DNA of 29,177 nt from Nephromyces sp. MM_2019. Taxonomy: Eukaryota > Apicomplexa > Aconoidasida > Nephromycida. The stretch covers positions 1 through 29,177 of the forward strand of contig JADHZB010000246.1 of assembly GCA_015657535.1 (NCBI GenBank), in the 5' to 3' direction. Position 1 is the first letter of the stretch. Each line of letters begins with the position of its first letter. Made by a program: the position numbers and the translations under genes. The notes beneath the pieces were generated by a model that worked only from the letters and a program-made list of their open reading frames with translations, was not told the origin of the DNA and searched no databases. Positions 1 to 10,519 of this stretch are shown here, in pieces.

Positions 1-722
1 GTTTGGCTTATAAGTATGGGATGTGGTTATATATATAGAGGTGTGTATAGTGTTGCATTGTTTGTATGTGTTGTGTTGTGTTATGTTGTTTAAGTGTTGT
101 GTGTGCTGTGTAATGTTTGTGCGTGTGTGTGTGTTGTATTTTAAAAACACACAATTTAAGTTATGTTTTTGTGCATTGAATTATAAATCAAAGTGTAATT
201 TTTAGTTTATTCTAGAGTGTGTGTGTGCTGTATATCTATAACGTGTGTGTGTATAGTATGATTGTGCACATGTTGTATGTACATGAGTAATATAAATATA
301 TATATTTATATTGGTATTGCATGTGTACATATATATATCTGCATATATGCGTGGGTATGTGTAGCATATATAGATTAATGAAATTTGTGTGTGTAAAAAT
401 GTTACGAGAGTGTTAAAGCTTTCAGGTAAAACTATCCAACTCATTTAAACAATTCACATACATGTTGGAACTTCAAAATTTATATTTTTGTTAAAAAATG
501 GTGTAAGTTTATATAATATAGAATATATATATATATATATTATCTTGTAAAAGTGTGTGATTAATTTAACTTATAATAATGTATAAATCTACATCATTAA
601 ATTTTAATTGATTTTATTTTTCATTTTGGTCATTTTACATACATTGAATTTGTGTTTAACATTATACATATATGTCACATATGTGTGTGTAACAAATACA
701 TACACACATGTGCGTGTGTAAC

Positions 723-759
<37 letters not shown>

Positions 760-2835
760 ACATGTGTTTGTGTAACATTATAGATATATATATCACATAT
801 GTATGTATGTTATTGTATATATAACTTCCAATCATTTATGGATATATATTTAACGTGTTTAATGATATATATATATATACATAAATATATTTGTGTATGT
901 TTCTGTATGTAATTTGAAATTCAACATAATATTTATTGTTGAAAACAAATTAGTTATTTTCTATGATTTTCAATGATCTATATGTGTATGTAGTCAAGAT
1001 ATAATAATTAATTACTGAGTGATAATTTACATACATTTAAATGTTTCCATATGATATTTTGTACACACATTGGTGTTTTATTGCGATATTTTACATATAT
1101 ATATTATATTCATACACATTTATATATATATATATATATATATTGGTATACCTAATTATATTATCTTCACATATATTAATATATATATTTATACACACGT
1201 ATAAATATGTAAATTAAATTGATGTTTTACGCACAAAAATCTATTTTAATTTAATAATTTACAGTCTCAAATATATTTGAGTGATATTTTCTCTTTTTGT
1301 AAAAGTAATATTATACGCTTATATTATTATTTGTGTTTTGTATACACACAATACTATACAAATTGTATTTTATACATATATTATAATCTGTGTGTGTGAG
1401 TATGTATGTGTGAGATTTAAATTTTATTTTATTTATACTATATATAAATGTATATAAGTTTATGAGTGTGTGGATATTTGTATATATATCTGAGTATATG
1501 TCTGTGTTTGTATGTGTGTCATAAGTCTAGTTTTGTACAGGTGTATGTCTATATATATATATGTATATATATGAGTATATATATGTTCCTTTATAGGTTT
1601 TGTGTGCGTATATATACCAAATATATGATTTTATACACAAAAATTATACACCAAATATATGGCTTTATACACAAAATATACACCAAACATATGGTTTTAT
1701 ACACACATATTCACACTTAATATAGAGTTGCTATAAATTTACAAGTGCGTGTGTTTAAATTTTAAAAATTAAGCTTTTATTTCCAAATAAATTTTAGAGT
1801 TAATTTAAAGGTTTCCTTATATTCGCATAAATAAGATTTAAACCTGAAAAATAACGTATATTTCTTAAATGTGCTTATATATATTAATGTGTGTGTGTGT
1901 GTATATTATATATTTATTAATTTATAAATCTAAATACCAAAAAGCTTCTGTAACTTAAAATTCAAAATAAACAATATTAACAATAGACAAGAAAGCTGGT
2001 AACACGCATTCTTTGGCAAATTGTTGGTTGGAAAGGTTATATATCACAAAGACTTCTTAACTATACTCATAAGCTAACGCACACACACGCTATATATATA
2101 ACTTCATTTTACAGGTGCAAACCAGTCATATTTTACACACACACACACGTTGAAACTTATCACTAAAGAATTAAATATAAATAATATGCACATAGCATAA
2201 GCCAAAAATATATAAAATTAGCTTGCTCAACTATATCACAAATTCAACTCTAACCTCTCCGCCCCACACACATTTGCTAGAATTATTCAAACAGTTGCGA
2301 CAAATACTAATTTTGCATAGAAAATTTCCCTAAATTGTACACACATTATTAACCCATTTGAAGTAATACACTCCTTACACACAAATCCTTATGGTAATAG
2401 ACATATGAACATATTTAGTCCAAGCATAATTTATTTAATTAACACATAATATATATTTCACACTATTTAATTTAACAAATTTGTAAAAAAACTGTTTGAT
2501 ATTCAATTATCATAATAAATTTATTATATATTAATATACACACACATACACATACACAACTATATTCTAGTAAAAGATATATATTGTTCACCTTTGTGGT
2601 ACATAAACTAAACTAACCTAATCAATACACTATATATACTTGTAGAGAAAGACAAACATATACAAGATAGGATTATACATAAATAAATATATTTCTACTA
2701 CCCTTAAAAACTGCCCTACATATATATATATATCTAACCACAGACATACACGCATACCAAATATATATCGAGACACGCTTACAATCTATTTATCCTAACA
2801 CACATATATACAACATTACTTAGCTTATATTCAAA
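1..2835. other. Repeat-rich non-coding region upstream of copy A
   Basis: No convincing exon is visible. The first ~1.9 kb is GT-rich on the + strand (many TGTGTG tracts in AT-rich DNA). From about 2050 to 2835 the bias flips to CA-rich (ACACAC tracts), right up to the start codon of the next gene. Long TA runs occur at 725-757 and around 1120-1142. The few open frames here are low-complexity translations of these repeats. The GT-then-CA order is the same as inside the introns of the neighbouring gene, so part of this stretch could be a 5'UTR intron, but no transcript boundary can be seen. Confidence 0.6.
1617..1714. repeat. Tandem repeat, about 32-34 bp unit, three copies
   Basis: Three consecutive units begin at about 1617, 1651 and 1683. 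Each starts CCAAAYATATGRYTTTATAC and ends in an ACACA-rich segment. Copies differ by a few substitutions and a 2-base length change. It is a short degenerate minisatellite inside GT/CA-rich DNA. Confidence 0.7.
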
Positions 2836-4859
2836 ATGACTTCATCTAAAAACGATACTGAACAACTCTATGGAGGAATGCCAAAACACACTTTGGCTGT
2901 TGATGAAGTATACCCATTTCAATCTGAAACAGATAAGTACAGTGAAATGAGTTTCTCAACCAGAGCTATACACAGTGGGATGGTAAGTGTGATATTCATT
3001 AAATTATATGTGTGTGTACAATACACACATCTTCTATTAGAAAGAAAGCGTTATACTCTATCTGTTGTTAAAAAATTATATGCCTTGACCTATATACGTA
3101 CTCCTTATCTACACACACACACCCAAAGATACGCATGTAGAAACTATCAATAAATATGTCATAGATACATGTACACACTCCCTTTCATTACACACAATGA
3201 GAGATATATATCCTAGATACATATAAAGGCTCCCTATCAATACATACATACGAGAAGATATCTTATATCTCCATTATACACTCCCCCTATCTACACATAC
3301 ACATCCCCAATCGTCAATCATACCCACCCTTCATCTATACAAACACACACACACACCCCATTATCTCTATATTATAGGGTGCTGAGCCAACTACAGGGGC
3401 CATCAATCCCCCTATATATATGTCAAGTACATTTGCTATGAAAAATCCATCCACTAATAAAGGGTATATGTACACACGAACAAACAACCCGGCCTATAAA
3501 TCACCTGAACATCAATTGGCTTCCCTTGAAGGTGGAAAATATGCACTTATTTTTGCTTCAGGTAAACTATCCTAATGTGTACACAACTGTTTTATAAATA
3601 TTCATTTACACACACTATTTTCTCAATATCCATTTTCATATATTCCTTTTATTATATAATTTTTAATTGTATACATACATATTTCAACACACTGTTACAC
3701 ATTCTATTAACCACACACATACCTAATACTTATTTACAATAACATCCTAGTCATAACACACACACCCCACCCCTACAGGTATATCAGCAGTTTCATCAGT
3801 AGCATTGATGGCAAGCCCAGGTGATAACGTACTCTGTTTTTCGAGTTGTTATGCGGGTACATACAACCTCTTAACAAATGTTTTAAGCCAATACAAAGTA
3901 AATTCACATTTTATTGAAATTGGTGATTATGAACAACTTATTGATAATTTGTCTAAATACAAACCAAAAATACTTTTCTTTGAATCACCCACTAATCCTC
4001 TTATGGACTGTTGTGACGTTAGAAAGGTTGCACAATTATGCAAAGAACATGGTTCGTTTTGTTTGTGTGGGGGGGAGGTGGGACTAGGGAGATGGGAGTG
4101 TGTGTAATTCTATAATTACATATATATATATATATATATAGAATAATATACCATGTAAATATAGTTTTAATTAACTATATATGAATCAACTGTAACTATA
4201 TTCAAAAAGAAATTTTTACATACACACTCATTATGAATACTTAAACCCCAAAATTATATATGTGTGTATCTATATGTTTTCAGATTGTTATTCAGCATTT
4301 GATAACACCTTCTCTACACCTTATCATTTCAATCCACTTGAATATGGTGTAGACGTTGTTATGCACAGTTCAACTAAATATCTTGGGGGACACTCTGATA
4401 TGTTGAGCGGTGCTATTGTTACTAACAGCAAAACAATTTATGATTCTTGCCTTCATTATAGACGTTCAATAGGTTTAATGCCCAGCCCCTTTGAAGCATG
4501 GTTGTTAGGAAGAAGGTGTGTGTGTGATTTGTGTATGATAATTGTGTTATGTGTGTTTTAATGTGCGTGTTAATGTGTGTGTGATGTGTGATATATATCT
4601 GTTTATAACTGTATACGCACAATATTATATCTTGGGCTGATCTCATATATAGTTTAGGATACTATACATAACTGCACACGTTTATATATAACACCACATT
4701 ATACCTCAAAACACTTTCCTAATTATACATATACAGAAACAAACACACAGCATCTTAACCTAGTATACTCTCTACAATATACATTTATATATACCTATAC
4801 AGTTACAAACACATAGACAACAATCTTAATCTACTCTACATCTTCTATCGTCACAGATC

Positions 4860-4901
<42 letters not shown>

Positions 4902-5804
4902 GTCATAAAATACACATTTTTTCCCTGAATTTTTTTCAGCATAAAATCCTTGAAAGTACGTGTGAAACAGCACTCTGAGAATGCTATGAAATTTGCTGAA
5001 TACTTTAACACACACCCACACGTTAAGAAAGTATACTACCCAGGCCTACCCACACACAAAGATTACAAGATGGCCTGTTTACAATTGAAAAATGGTTTTG
5101 GTGGGATGATGTCTTTTGACTTTAACTTTACCGACAATCCTAGAGAGCAAATGTTTACATTCTTAGAAAATCTCAAAGTATGTATATATGTGTGTGTATA
5201 GGATTGATGTGTTGTTTATAAGAGTGTGCATGAACATGTGTATTTGTTAAGTATATTAGCATATTAGAGTATATATTAATAGTATATAGTTGGTTTAATT
5301 TAATCGATATATATATATATGTATATAATTAAAACCACTATTTTTTTTTATTTTCACACTAATACGTACACACAAATTGCTTAGATATTTACTTTGGCTA
5401 TCTCTTTGGGAGGTATAGAGTCCTTAGTAAATCACTCTGTTTTAATGACTCATGCTAGTTTACCCAATGACATAAAAGAAATAATCGGGTTAAATATGAC
5501 GATCTTAAGGTAATTTTACAACACATTTAATAAAAGACATGCATATTAAAGAATATTTACTTTATACTCACTTGGTCATGCTCTCTAGAACAATCACCAA
5601 ATTATACACACAAAAGCATTAACACATGTACACTCACCTTAAACTTAATACACCACACACATAATACAACATGACATACCCAAACACACCACAAACACAT
5701 ACACCTACATACAATAAACATTCAGAATATCAATTGGTCTTGAAGATGTAGAAGATTTGATTCATGACTTCGAACAAGCTATGAATGCTGCAGCTAATAA
5801 ATAA
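2836..5804 (+). CDS. Cystathionine gamma-lyase family PLP enzyme, copy A (divergent)
   Basis: Seven exons (2836-2982, 3378-3561, 3779-4051, 4284-4515, 4940-5177, 5385-5509, 5726-5804) join in frame to 425 aa, near the usual ~400 for Cys/Met-metabolism fold-type I PLP enzymes. Seen: the PLP lysine K233 in [12 protein letters not shown], the ring-nitrogen aspartate D208 in DNTF, phosphate-cradle residues Y81 and R83 in YTR, active-site Y135, substrate-carboxylate arginine R400 in LRISIGLE, and the C-terminal MTHAS motif. The start is the first ATG; exon 1 gives a 49-residue leader with no clear targeting signal. Family members work in the cytosol on cystathionine, cysteine, homocysteine or methionine. 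Oddities: the usual AESLGG reads AISLGG (I364), RxGNP reads RTNNP, and the residue usually R after YGGTx is N140. Catalysis seems intact but the substrate may differ. The introns (207-424 nt) are GT/CA-rich. Confidence 0.93.
4516..4939 (+). other. Copy A intron 4, GT-rich 5' half and CA/AT-rich 3' half
   Basis: The donor lies inside a GT run: the exon ends ...AG and the intron begins GTGTGTGTGTG. GT tracts continue for about 90 nt. From about 4610 the strand bias reverses to CA-rich, followed by a pure AT run (4866-4900) and a T-rich tract before the acceptor CAG. Phase and position match copy B intron 4 (20749-20684), which is only 66 nt. The opposed GT and CA halves could pair within the pre-mRNA. 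Confidence 0.8.
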
Positions 5805-6101
5805 TTAAAGTTTAAAAATACTATAAACATATGAAATGAAAACAAAATGTTTTTTAATAATAAACTTGTTTGAACATAATGGATATATATATATATATAT
5901 ATAGCTTATTGTATTTTATATTACTTGGACGCCAACTTTTTTTTTAATGTTTTTAAAAATTTTTTTTTACATATATCCAATCTATACCAGCAAATAATTT
6001 AAGAATCCTAATTAAAAGTTTTATTATAAACAAATCAGTATGATCTTGCATATATATATTTACATCAACAATTCATTCTATTTCCCTTCAAAAACTTTAG
6101 T

Positions 6102-6143
<42 letters not shown>

Positions 6144-6986
6144 GAAATTTAATTTTATTCGGGATAAGAAGTGTAGTATAATACCTAGATTTAATATACA
6201 TACAACTTTATATAATTAATTTAACAATATATATAATTAATACAATAGTCATTAACTAATCATGTTCAAACTATATATTTGTGCTGAAGGAGATATATCA
6301 ATATATTGATGCTAATTATAAAGATAGAAATCGAGATTTATGAAAGATGGTTATATATAATATATATTTTTTTGAATTTAATTAAAATACTTCTATTAGG
6401 GTAGAGATACAAAATCCTAAAAGTCAATAGTTGATTACATTTATAGCTATAGTTTTTAGATCAGAAATGAGTATAACAATTGTCTCGAATAGTATCTCAA
6501 GTTACCTCAATTCGTATATTTTGTAAAAAAAATTAATATGTATCGTGAAATTTGGAATCTAAAGGAATATATTATTTTCTTAAAAGTTCTATAATGTACA
6601 CAATTTAATCATTTCTTTGATCTTCTTATACAACAGTCGTAACATATACCTCCACATGACTCCTCTATTCAAATACTTATCAGTAGAAACAAATCCAATC
6701 TACCTTATTATTGGGATATATATATATAAACTCCTTCCTCTACACAATCGACTACTCACATTTAAATATACACTCCGAAGCTGAACACTTTAACCAGATA
6801 TTTCATTATATTTTATTACCCTACCTACAAAACTATCTTAAATAATACTCTCAACAACTTGTGTACACATTCTCCTACGCCCTCTACAAATAATAATAGT
6901 ATTAAACTCAACTCAAATTCCTCTTCTAATTATACACTACATCATCCACCAACTTCACACCTTCCACCTATTTAACATCTTTGACA
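5805..6986. other. Intergenic region between copy A and RRP15
   Basis: No gene is visible. The AT-rich stretch holds a T-run zone (5938-5968), an AT microsatellite at 6105-6139, and from about 6600 a pyrimidine/CA-rich leader (many CTCC, ACAC and CTAC words) that leads into the RRP15-like start codon. The first ~60 bases are the probable 3'UTR of copy A. Confidence 0.6.
5859..5864 (+). promoter_or_regulatory. Candidate polyadenylation signal of copy A
   Basis: AATAAA lies 55 nt after the stop codon, inside ATAATAAACTT. The same ATAATAAACTT word follows the RRP15-like gene at a similar distance. In AT-rich DNA such a hexamer is weak evidence alone; the shared context helps. Confidence 0.45.
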
Positions 6987-7909
6987 ATGGCTGCTTCTTC
7001 AACTGAAAACATCCAGGACAATCTTCCACCTCTTGATGAACCTTCCCCAGTGGATGTAAATAAACCTCCTACACACAGGTCTCACTCGTCTTCCTTGGAG
7101 AGTGACTCTTCCGCTTCTTCTCCTACTCTCAATGAAAACTCTTCCACAAGTCATACACAAAAACAGACGTCACTTACACCCGAAACTTCTGAAAACATGG
7201 AGCCTGATGACGAAAAATCACAAGACTTTTCAGAAAATGAAGAAGACGAATTTTCAAATAATGCAAATAAGGGTTTTGCTTCTGCTTTTCGGAGCATTAT
7301 GAGCCGAGAAATTTCATCAAAAGACACACCGGTATTAATCGAACGCCCAGAGCTTGCTGAAAGCATCAAAAAATCCAAGGAAGATGCAAAGGAAAAAAAC
7401 AAGGAGCGCTTGAAGAGGAAACTTGCACGTGATAGTGGACACGAGATACCCGACATACTCAAGAAAGAAGAAGAAAAGAAGTTAAAGAAGATCGCAAAAA
7501 GTGGAGTGTTGAAATTGTTTAATGCGATTGTTGAATACAACAAATCAAATGGTGAAATCCCAAGCACACATAAAGAATACAAGCGAAATAAGAAGATCAA
7601 ACATGCTGCTGGTAAAGTGACTATGGGAGAGAGTGTGTGCGTATTGGTTTATTTGTATTTTATAGATATATTTATATCTTGTAAATGTACAGAATTGCCT
7701 ATATTTCTCACGATGAATATGTGCAGATTTATCTGTATTTTTACTGTGAATGGGTGTAAATGTCTGTGTGTATATGTATGTGTGTACATAATGTAATGCT
7801 TTAGATTTTATTTTACCTTCATACATTTGGATATTCCTTTTTTCTTTCAGTGGCAAAAGATGAAGAAGGAAAAACCAAATTTTTAAAAATATTGAAAAAA
7901 TCTCAATAA
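6987..7909 (+). CDS. RRP15: RRP15-like ribosomal RNA processing protein
   Basis: Two exons (6987-7611 and 7851-7909, intron 239 nt, phase 1) give 227 aa. Residues 1-95 are a low-complexity Ser/Pro/Glu/Asp-rich acidic region. Residues ~96-185 match the Rrp15p domain pattern: a GFASAFRSIMS opening, a Lys/Glu-rich helix (~125-170), and KKIAKSGVLKLFNAIVEYNK (167-186), the most conserved family segment. The basic C-terminus ends ...LKKSQ. Rrp15 is a nucleolar factor of pre-60S particles, needed for 27S pre-rRNA processing in yeast; that role is taken from the family. The first ATG of the frame (TTGACA|ATGGCT) was chosen; a non-ATG extension upstream was ignored. The intron is GT-rich in its middle (TGTGTG around 7765-7790) and ends in a pyrimidine tract. 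Confidence 0.85.
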
Positions 7910-8035
7910 TCTTAAACACCGACGAATCCAAATTATTATCAGATAAATTTAACAAATTTTTTAATTTCAAATTTGTCAAAATGTTTTTTTACACGCATCA
8001 TTCAGACTACTAGATTTTTTTAAATCTTTCTTGAT

Positions 8036-8041
8036 AATAAA
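8036..8041 (+). promoter_or_regulatory. Candidate polyadenylation signal of RRP15-like gene
   Basis: AATAAA occurs about 127 nt after the stop codon in the context ATAATAAACTT, identical over 11 bases to the candidate signal after copy A. Confidence 0.4.
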
Positions 8042-8579
8042 CTTACACACATCTACTAAATAAAATATATTATTAAAAATAATCATTTAATAAATAAAAT
8101 CTATTTCAAGATAGATGATGCTTCATTCAGTCCATCTTAATTTGATATATAAATATCTATATTTATACATATTATAGATTATATGGTTTATATAGAATTA
8201 TAGATACTTATCAAAAAACAAATATGTATTCATTATCATGTGTGCAATTGTGATATATGATATAGAATTGAAAAGTGGATTTCATAAATTTTAAGTACCG
8301 AGTAAAATTTGTGTAAAGTTACTAAATATATAATTGTCAATTCAGAAAACAAAAAATAGATTTAAGAAAGGTTTTTATTCACAAATTTTTATCTAGATAT
8401 ATATATATATAGGATGTTGGTCAATCAATAGGTGTGTGTAGATCTATTTTTTGCCAACAGATGAATGTTTGAGTTGTGCGTAGATAACTGAATAGTAGTA
8501 TATGTACCATTATATAAAATTCTGAGATATGTGTACATATCACTATTAATAAATTTATATATATGCCATAATGTCAATT

Positions 8580-8585
8580 TTTATT
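8580..8585 (-). promoter_or_regulatory. Candidate polyadenylation signal of the RING ligase
   Basis: TTTATT on the + strand, AATAAA on the coding strand, about 60 nt after the stop codon at 8644. The context ATAATAAAA resembles the other two candidate signals. Confidence 0.35.
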
Positions 8586-8643
8586 ATAAAAAAATTCTAT
8601 ATATATAAGTAGAAATATTTCTTCCATGTGTAATTGTAAAATA

Positions 8644-8943
8644 TTAAAATATATCATTATAGTTAGGTAAGTCAATTGCTGTGTAGTTATAATCCTTTGT
8701 ATTCATATGTTCATTTTCTTTTAATGGAAAGGTAATAAAGCCAGTGAAATTAGCACGACAAATTGGACAGCGTTCTTGATGTAAAGCTCGTATGCATTCA
8801 AAACAAGATGAACAATGTCTACACATATACAAAAATAAATCGATATTAAATAGATAATTCAAATGCAAATTATATATATTGATAAAATCATAGAAAATTA
8901 TTTATACATCTATACAAGACTATATACTTCCGTATCCCCCAAA

Positions 8944-8980
<37 letters not shown>

Positions 8981-10519
8981 GTATGTATGTTTGTGTGAGT
9001 AAATATATATATGTCTGTATTTAGAAATATATATATCGTATAATATAACCTGCAGGGGAGTAACATAGCATCCCTTAGATTAGACATACATATAGAGCAT
9101 TCCATTTCATCAGAATTTTCCAGTCCGTATATTTCAAAGGGCTGTTGGGCCATCCTTAATCCCGAAGCAAATAAGAATTGTTTAGTTAATAAACATTCAA
9201 TAGGAGCCTCTCCTCCCTCTTTAAATGTAATTATAGTTGCTTGATGAGTTGCCTCAAATGTTGTAGATGATCTGGCAAGTAAGTTATTATCTTGTCTAAT
9301 TTTTTTAGAGGAGGCTAATATAAGTACAGGGAATAGATAGGCCTCATTAAGGTGTTCTTCTACACATATAATATCATTACGTAAAGCCATATTCCTGTCG
9401 TTTAGATTAATTAAGAATTTGTGAAAATCAAACATATCATCTTTATCAGGTATAAATAATTGTTTAAGGCCTGCAGGGAAATTATATTCTTTTGATTTCA
9501 ACATATACTCTGTTGGCTGTAGGTCTGTCTTATTAATTTCAGTTGCACGTAAATCTCGTAAACCACATCGATCTAACATCTCTACTGGTTGTTTATAAGG
9601 ATTTCTTCGACTTGATGAAAGAAGATTTCTAACCATAGGTGATTAAGGGGGGGAGGATGGGGTATGTGTGTGTGTAGAAGGTGTGTATAAATGAGTATGT
9701 TTTAGGATAATATGTATTTGTTTTGGTAGCATGTAATATATATACAGAGGTTATAGAGACGTATAGAAATTATAGGTCTATGAAATTGATATATCTTTTT
9801 AAAAAAGAAAATATATATTCAAGATAGAAAACCACTATATATATATATTCAAGATAGATATATATCATGTAGATCCATACAATGCACTCCCCTCTTCTCC
9901 TTCGCACATATATATATACATATACACACACATCTAACCCTATAAAACGAGAGGCACGTGATGAAGTACTTTCATAGAGACGTGTGGGTACTATTTCAGG
10001 CATGCTTTTCTCATTCTCTATAGTTAACATTTCTGTGATATTACGTGAGGCTACACCCCAAAATAATTGTATGGTACAGGGTTTATAGGCGTCAAATTCG
10101 AAACAGAGGGCCTGTGAACTGTTGTGTGTGTGTGCCTTATGATTCCAATTACTCTCCTTATTTGAAATAACTTTTATAGAAGAAGCTTGGATGTGTATAG
10201 TAGAGTTAACACGGGGTACAGGTACAGGGGGTACAGCTCTTTTTTGTCGTATAATTTGGCCAAAGTGTGCTCGTGAGAGTAGCATCATTTCATCCACAAA
10301 TAAACTAGAACCTTGTAGACAGAATGATTCGTGTGTGTTGACTTTTTTAAAAATAAAAAAACGATATTTATATAGTGAGTAGATGATGTTACTTAACCAA
10401 TAAGTCAAATAAATGATAACAAGGAAGATGAGTGTATTGTGACAGCCTGGTGTGATTTCTGTGGATTGAAATATACTAGGTTGTATATTTATCCAATAAT
10501 TTGAGTTTTTATCATTCAT
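8644..10519 (-). CDS. MGRN1/RNF157/LOG2-type RING E3 ubiquitin ligase with N-terminal membrane segment
   Basis: Three exons (10519-9939, 9628-9050, 8818-8644; introns 310 and 231 nt) give 444 aa. The C-terminal RING is clear: C371-x2-C374-x11-C386-x-H388-x3-C392-x2-C395-x8-C404-x2-C407, with the LPCRH and CPICR motifs and the spacing of mammalian mahogunin (MGRN1). Upstream, residues ~110-370 resemble the MGRN1/LOG2 'domain associated with RING': HIQASSIKV, then CFEFDAYKPCTIQLFW, then a PAGLKQLF segment. Family members are cytosolic or membrane-attached E3 ligases acting in trafficking and protein turnover; the substrate here is unknown. Odd: residues ~26-49 form a hydrophobic stretch (TLIFLVIIYLTYW...) that reads as a transmembrane anchor, whereas plant LOG2-type proteins usually rely on N-myristoylation. 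The start is the first ATG. Intron 1 begins GT-rich and ends CA-rich on the coding strand. Confidence 0.85.
8948..8976. repeat. AT microsatellite in intron 2 of the RING ligase
   Basis: A pure TA/AT run of about 29 bases inside the 231-nt intron between exons 2 and 3. Similar runs occur at 725-757, 4866-4900 and 6105-6139. Confidence 0.85.

Larger units (their letters stand above)
7910..8643. other. Intergenic region between convergent genes
   Basis: RRP15-like (+) and the RING ligase (-) are tail to tail here. The sequence is AT-rich with no exon visible. It probably holds both 3'UTRs. GT/CA tracts are sparse compared with the upstream sides of the genes, which fits the idea that those tracts sit in introns and 5' regions rather than in 3' flanks. 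Confidence 0.6.

Noticed and set aside
23..444. Open frames of 60 and 80 codons on the two strands
   Set aside because: They translate GT/CA and TA repeats (Cys/Val/Tyr/His/Thr only), overlap in opposite directions and have no motif.
1466..1720. 84-codon + strand open frame
   Set aside because: It is made of TATA/TGTG repeats and the 32-bp tandem repeat; low-complexity Tyr/Ile/Cys translation.
7151..7979. Long - strand open frames opposite the RRP15-like gene (149 and 144 codons)
   Set aside because: They are antisense shadows of the Ser/Lys/Glu-rich coding exon; the + strand frame matches a known family and has proper splice sites.
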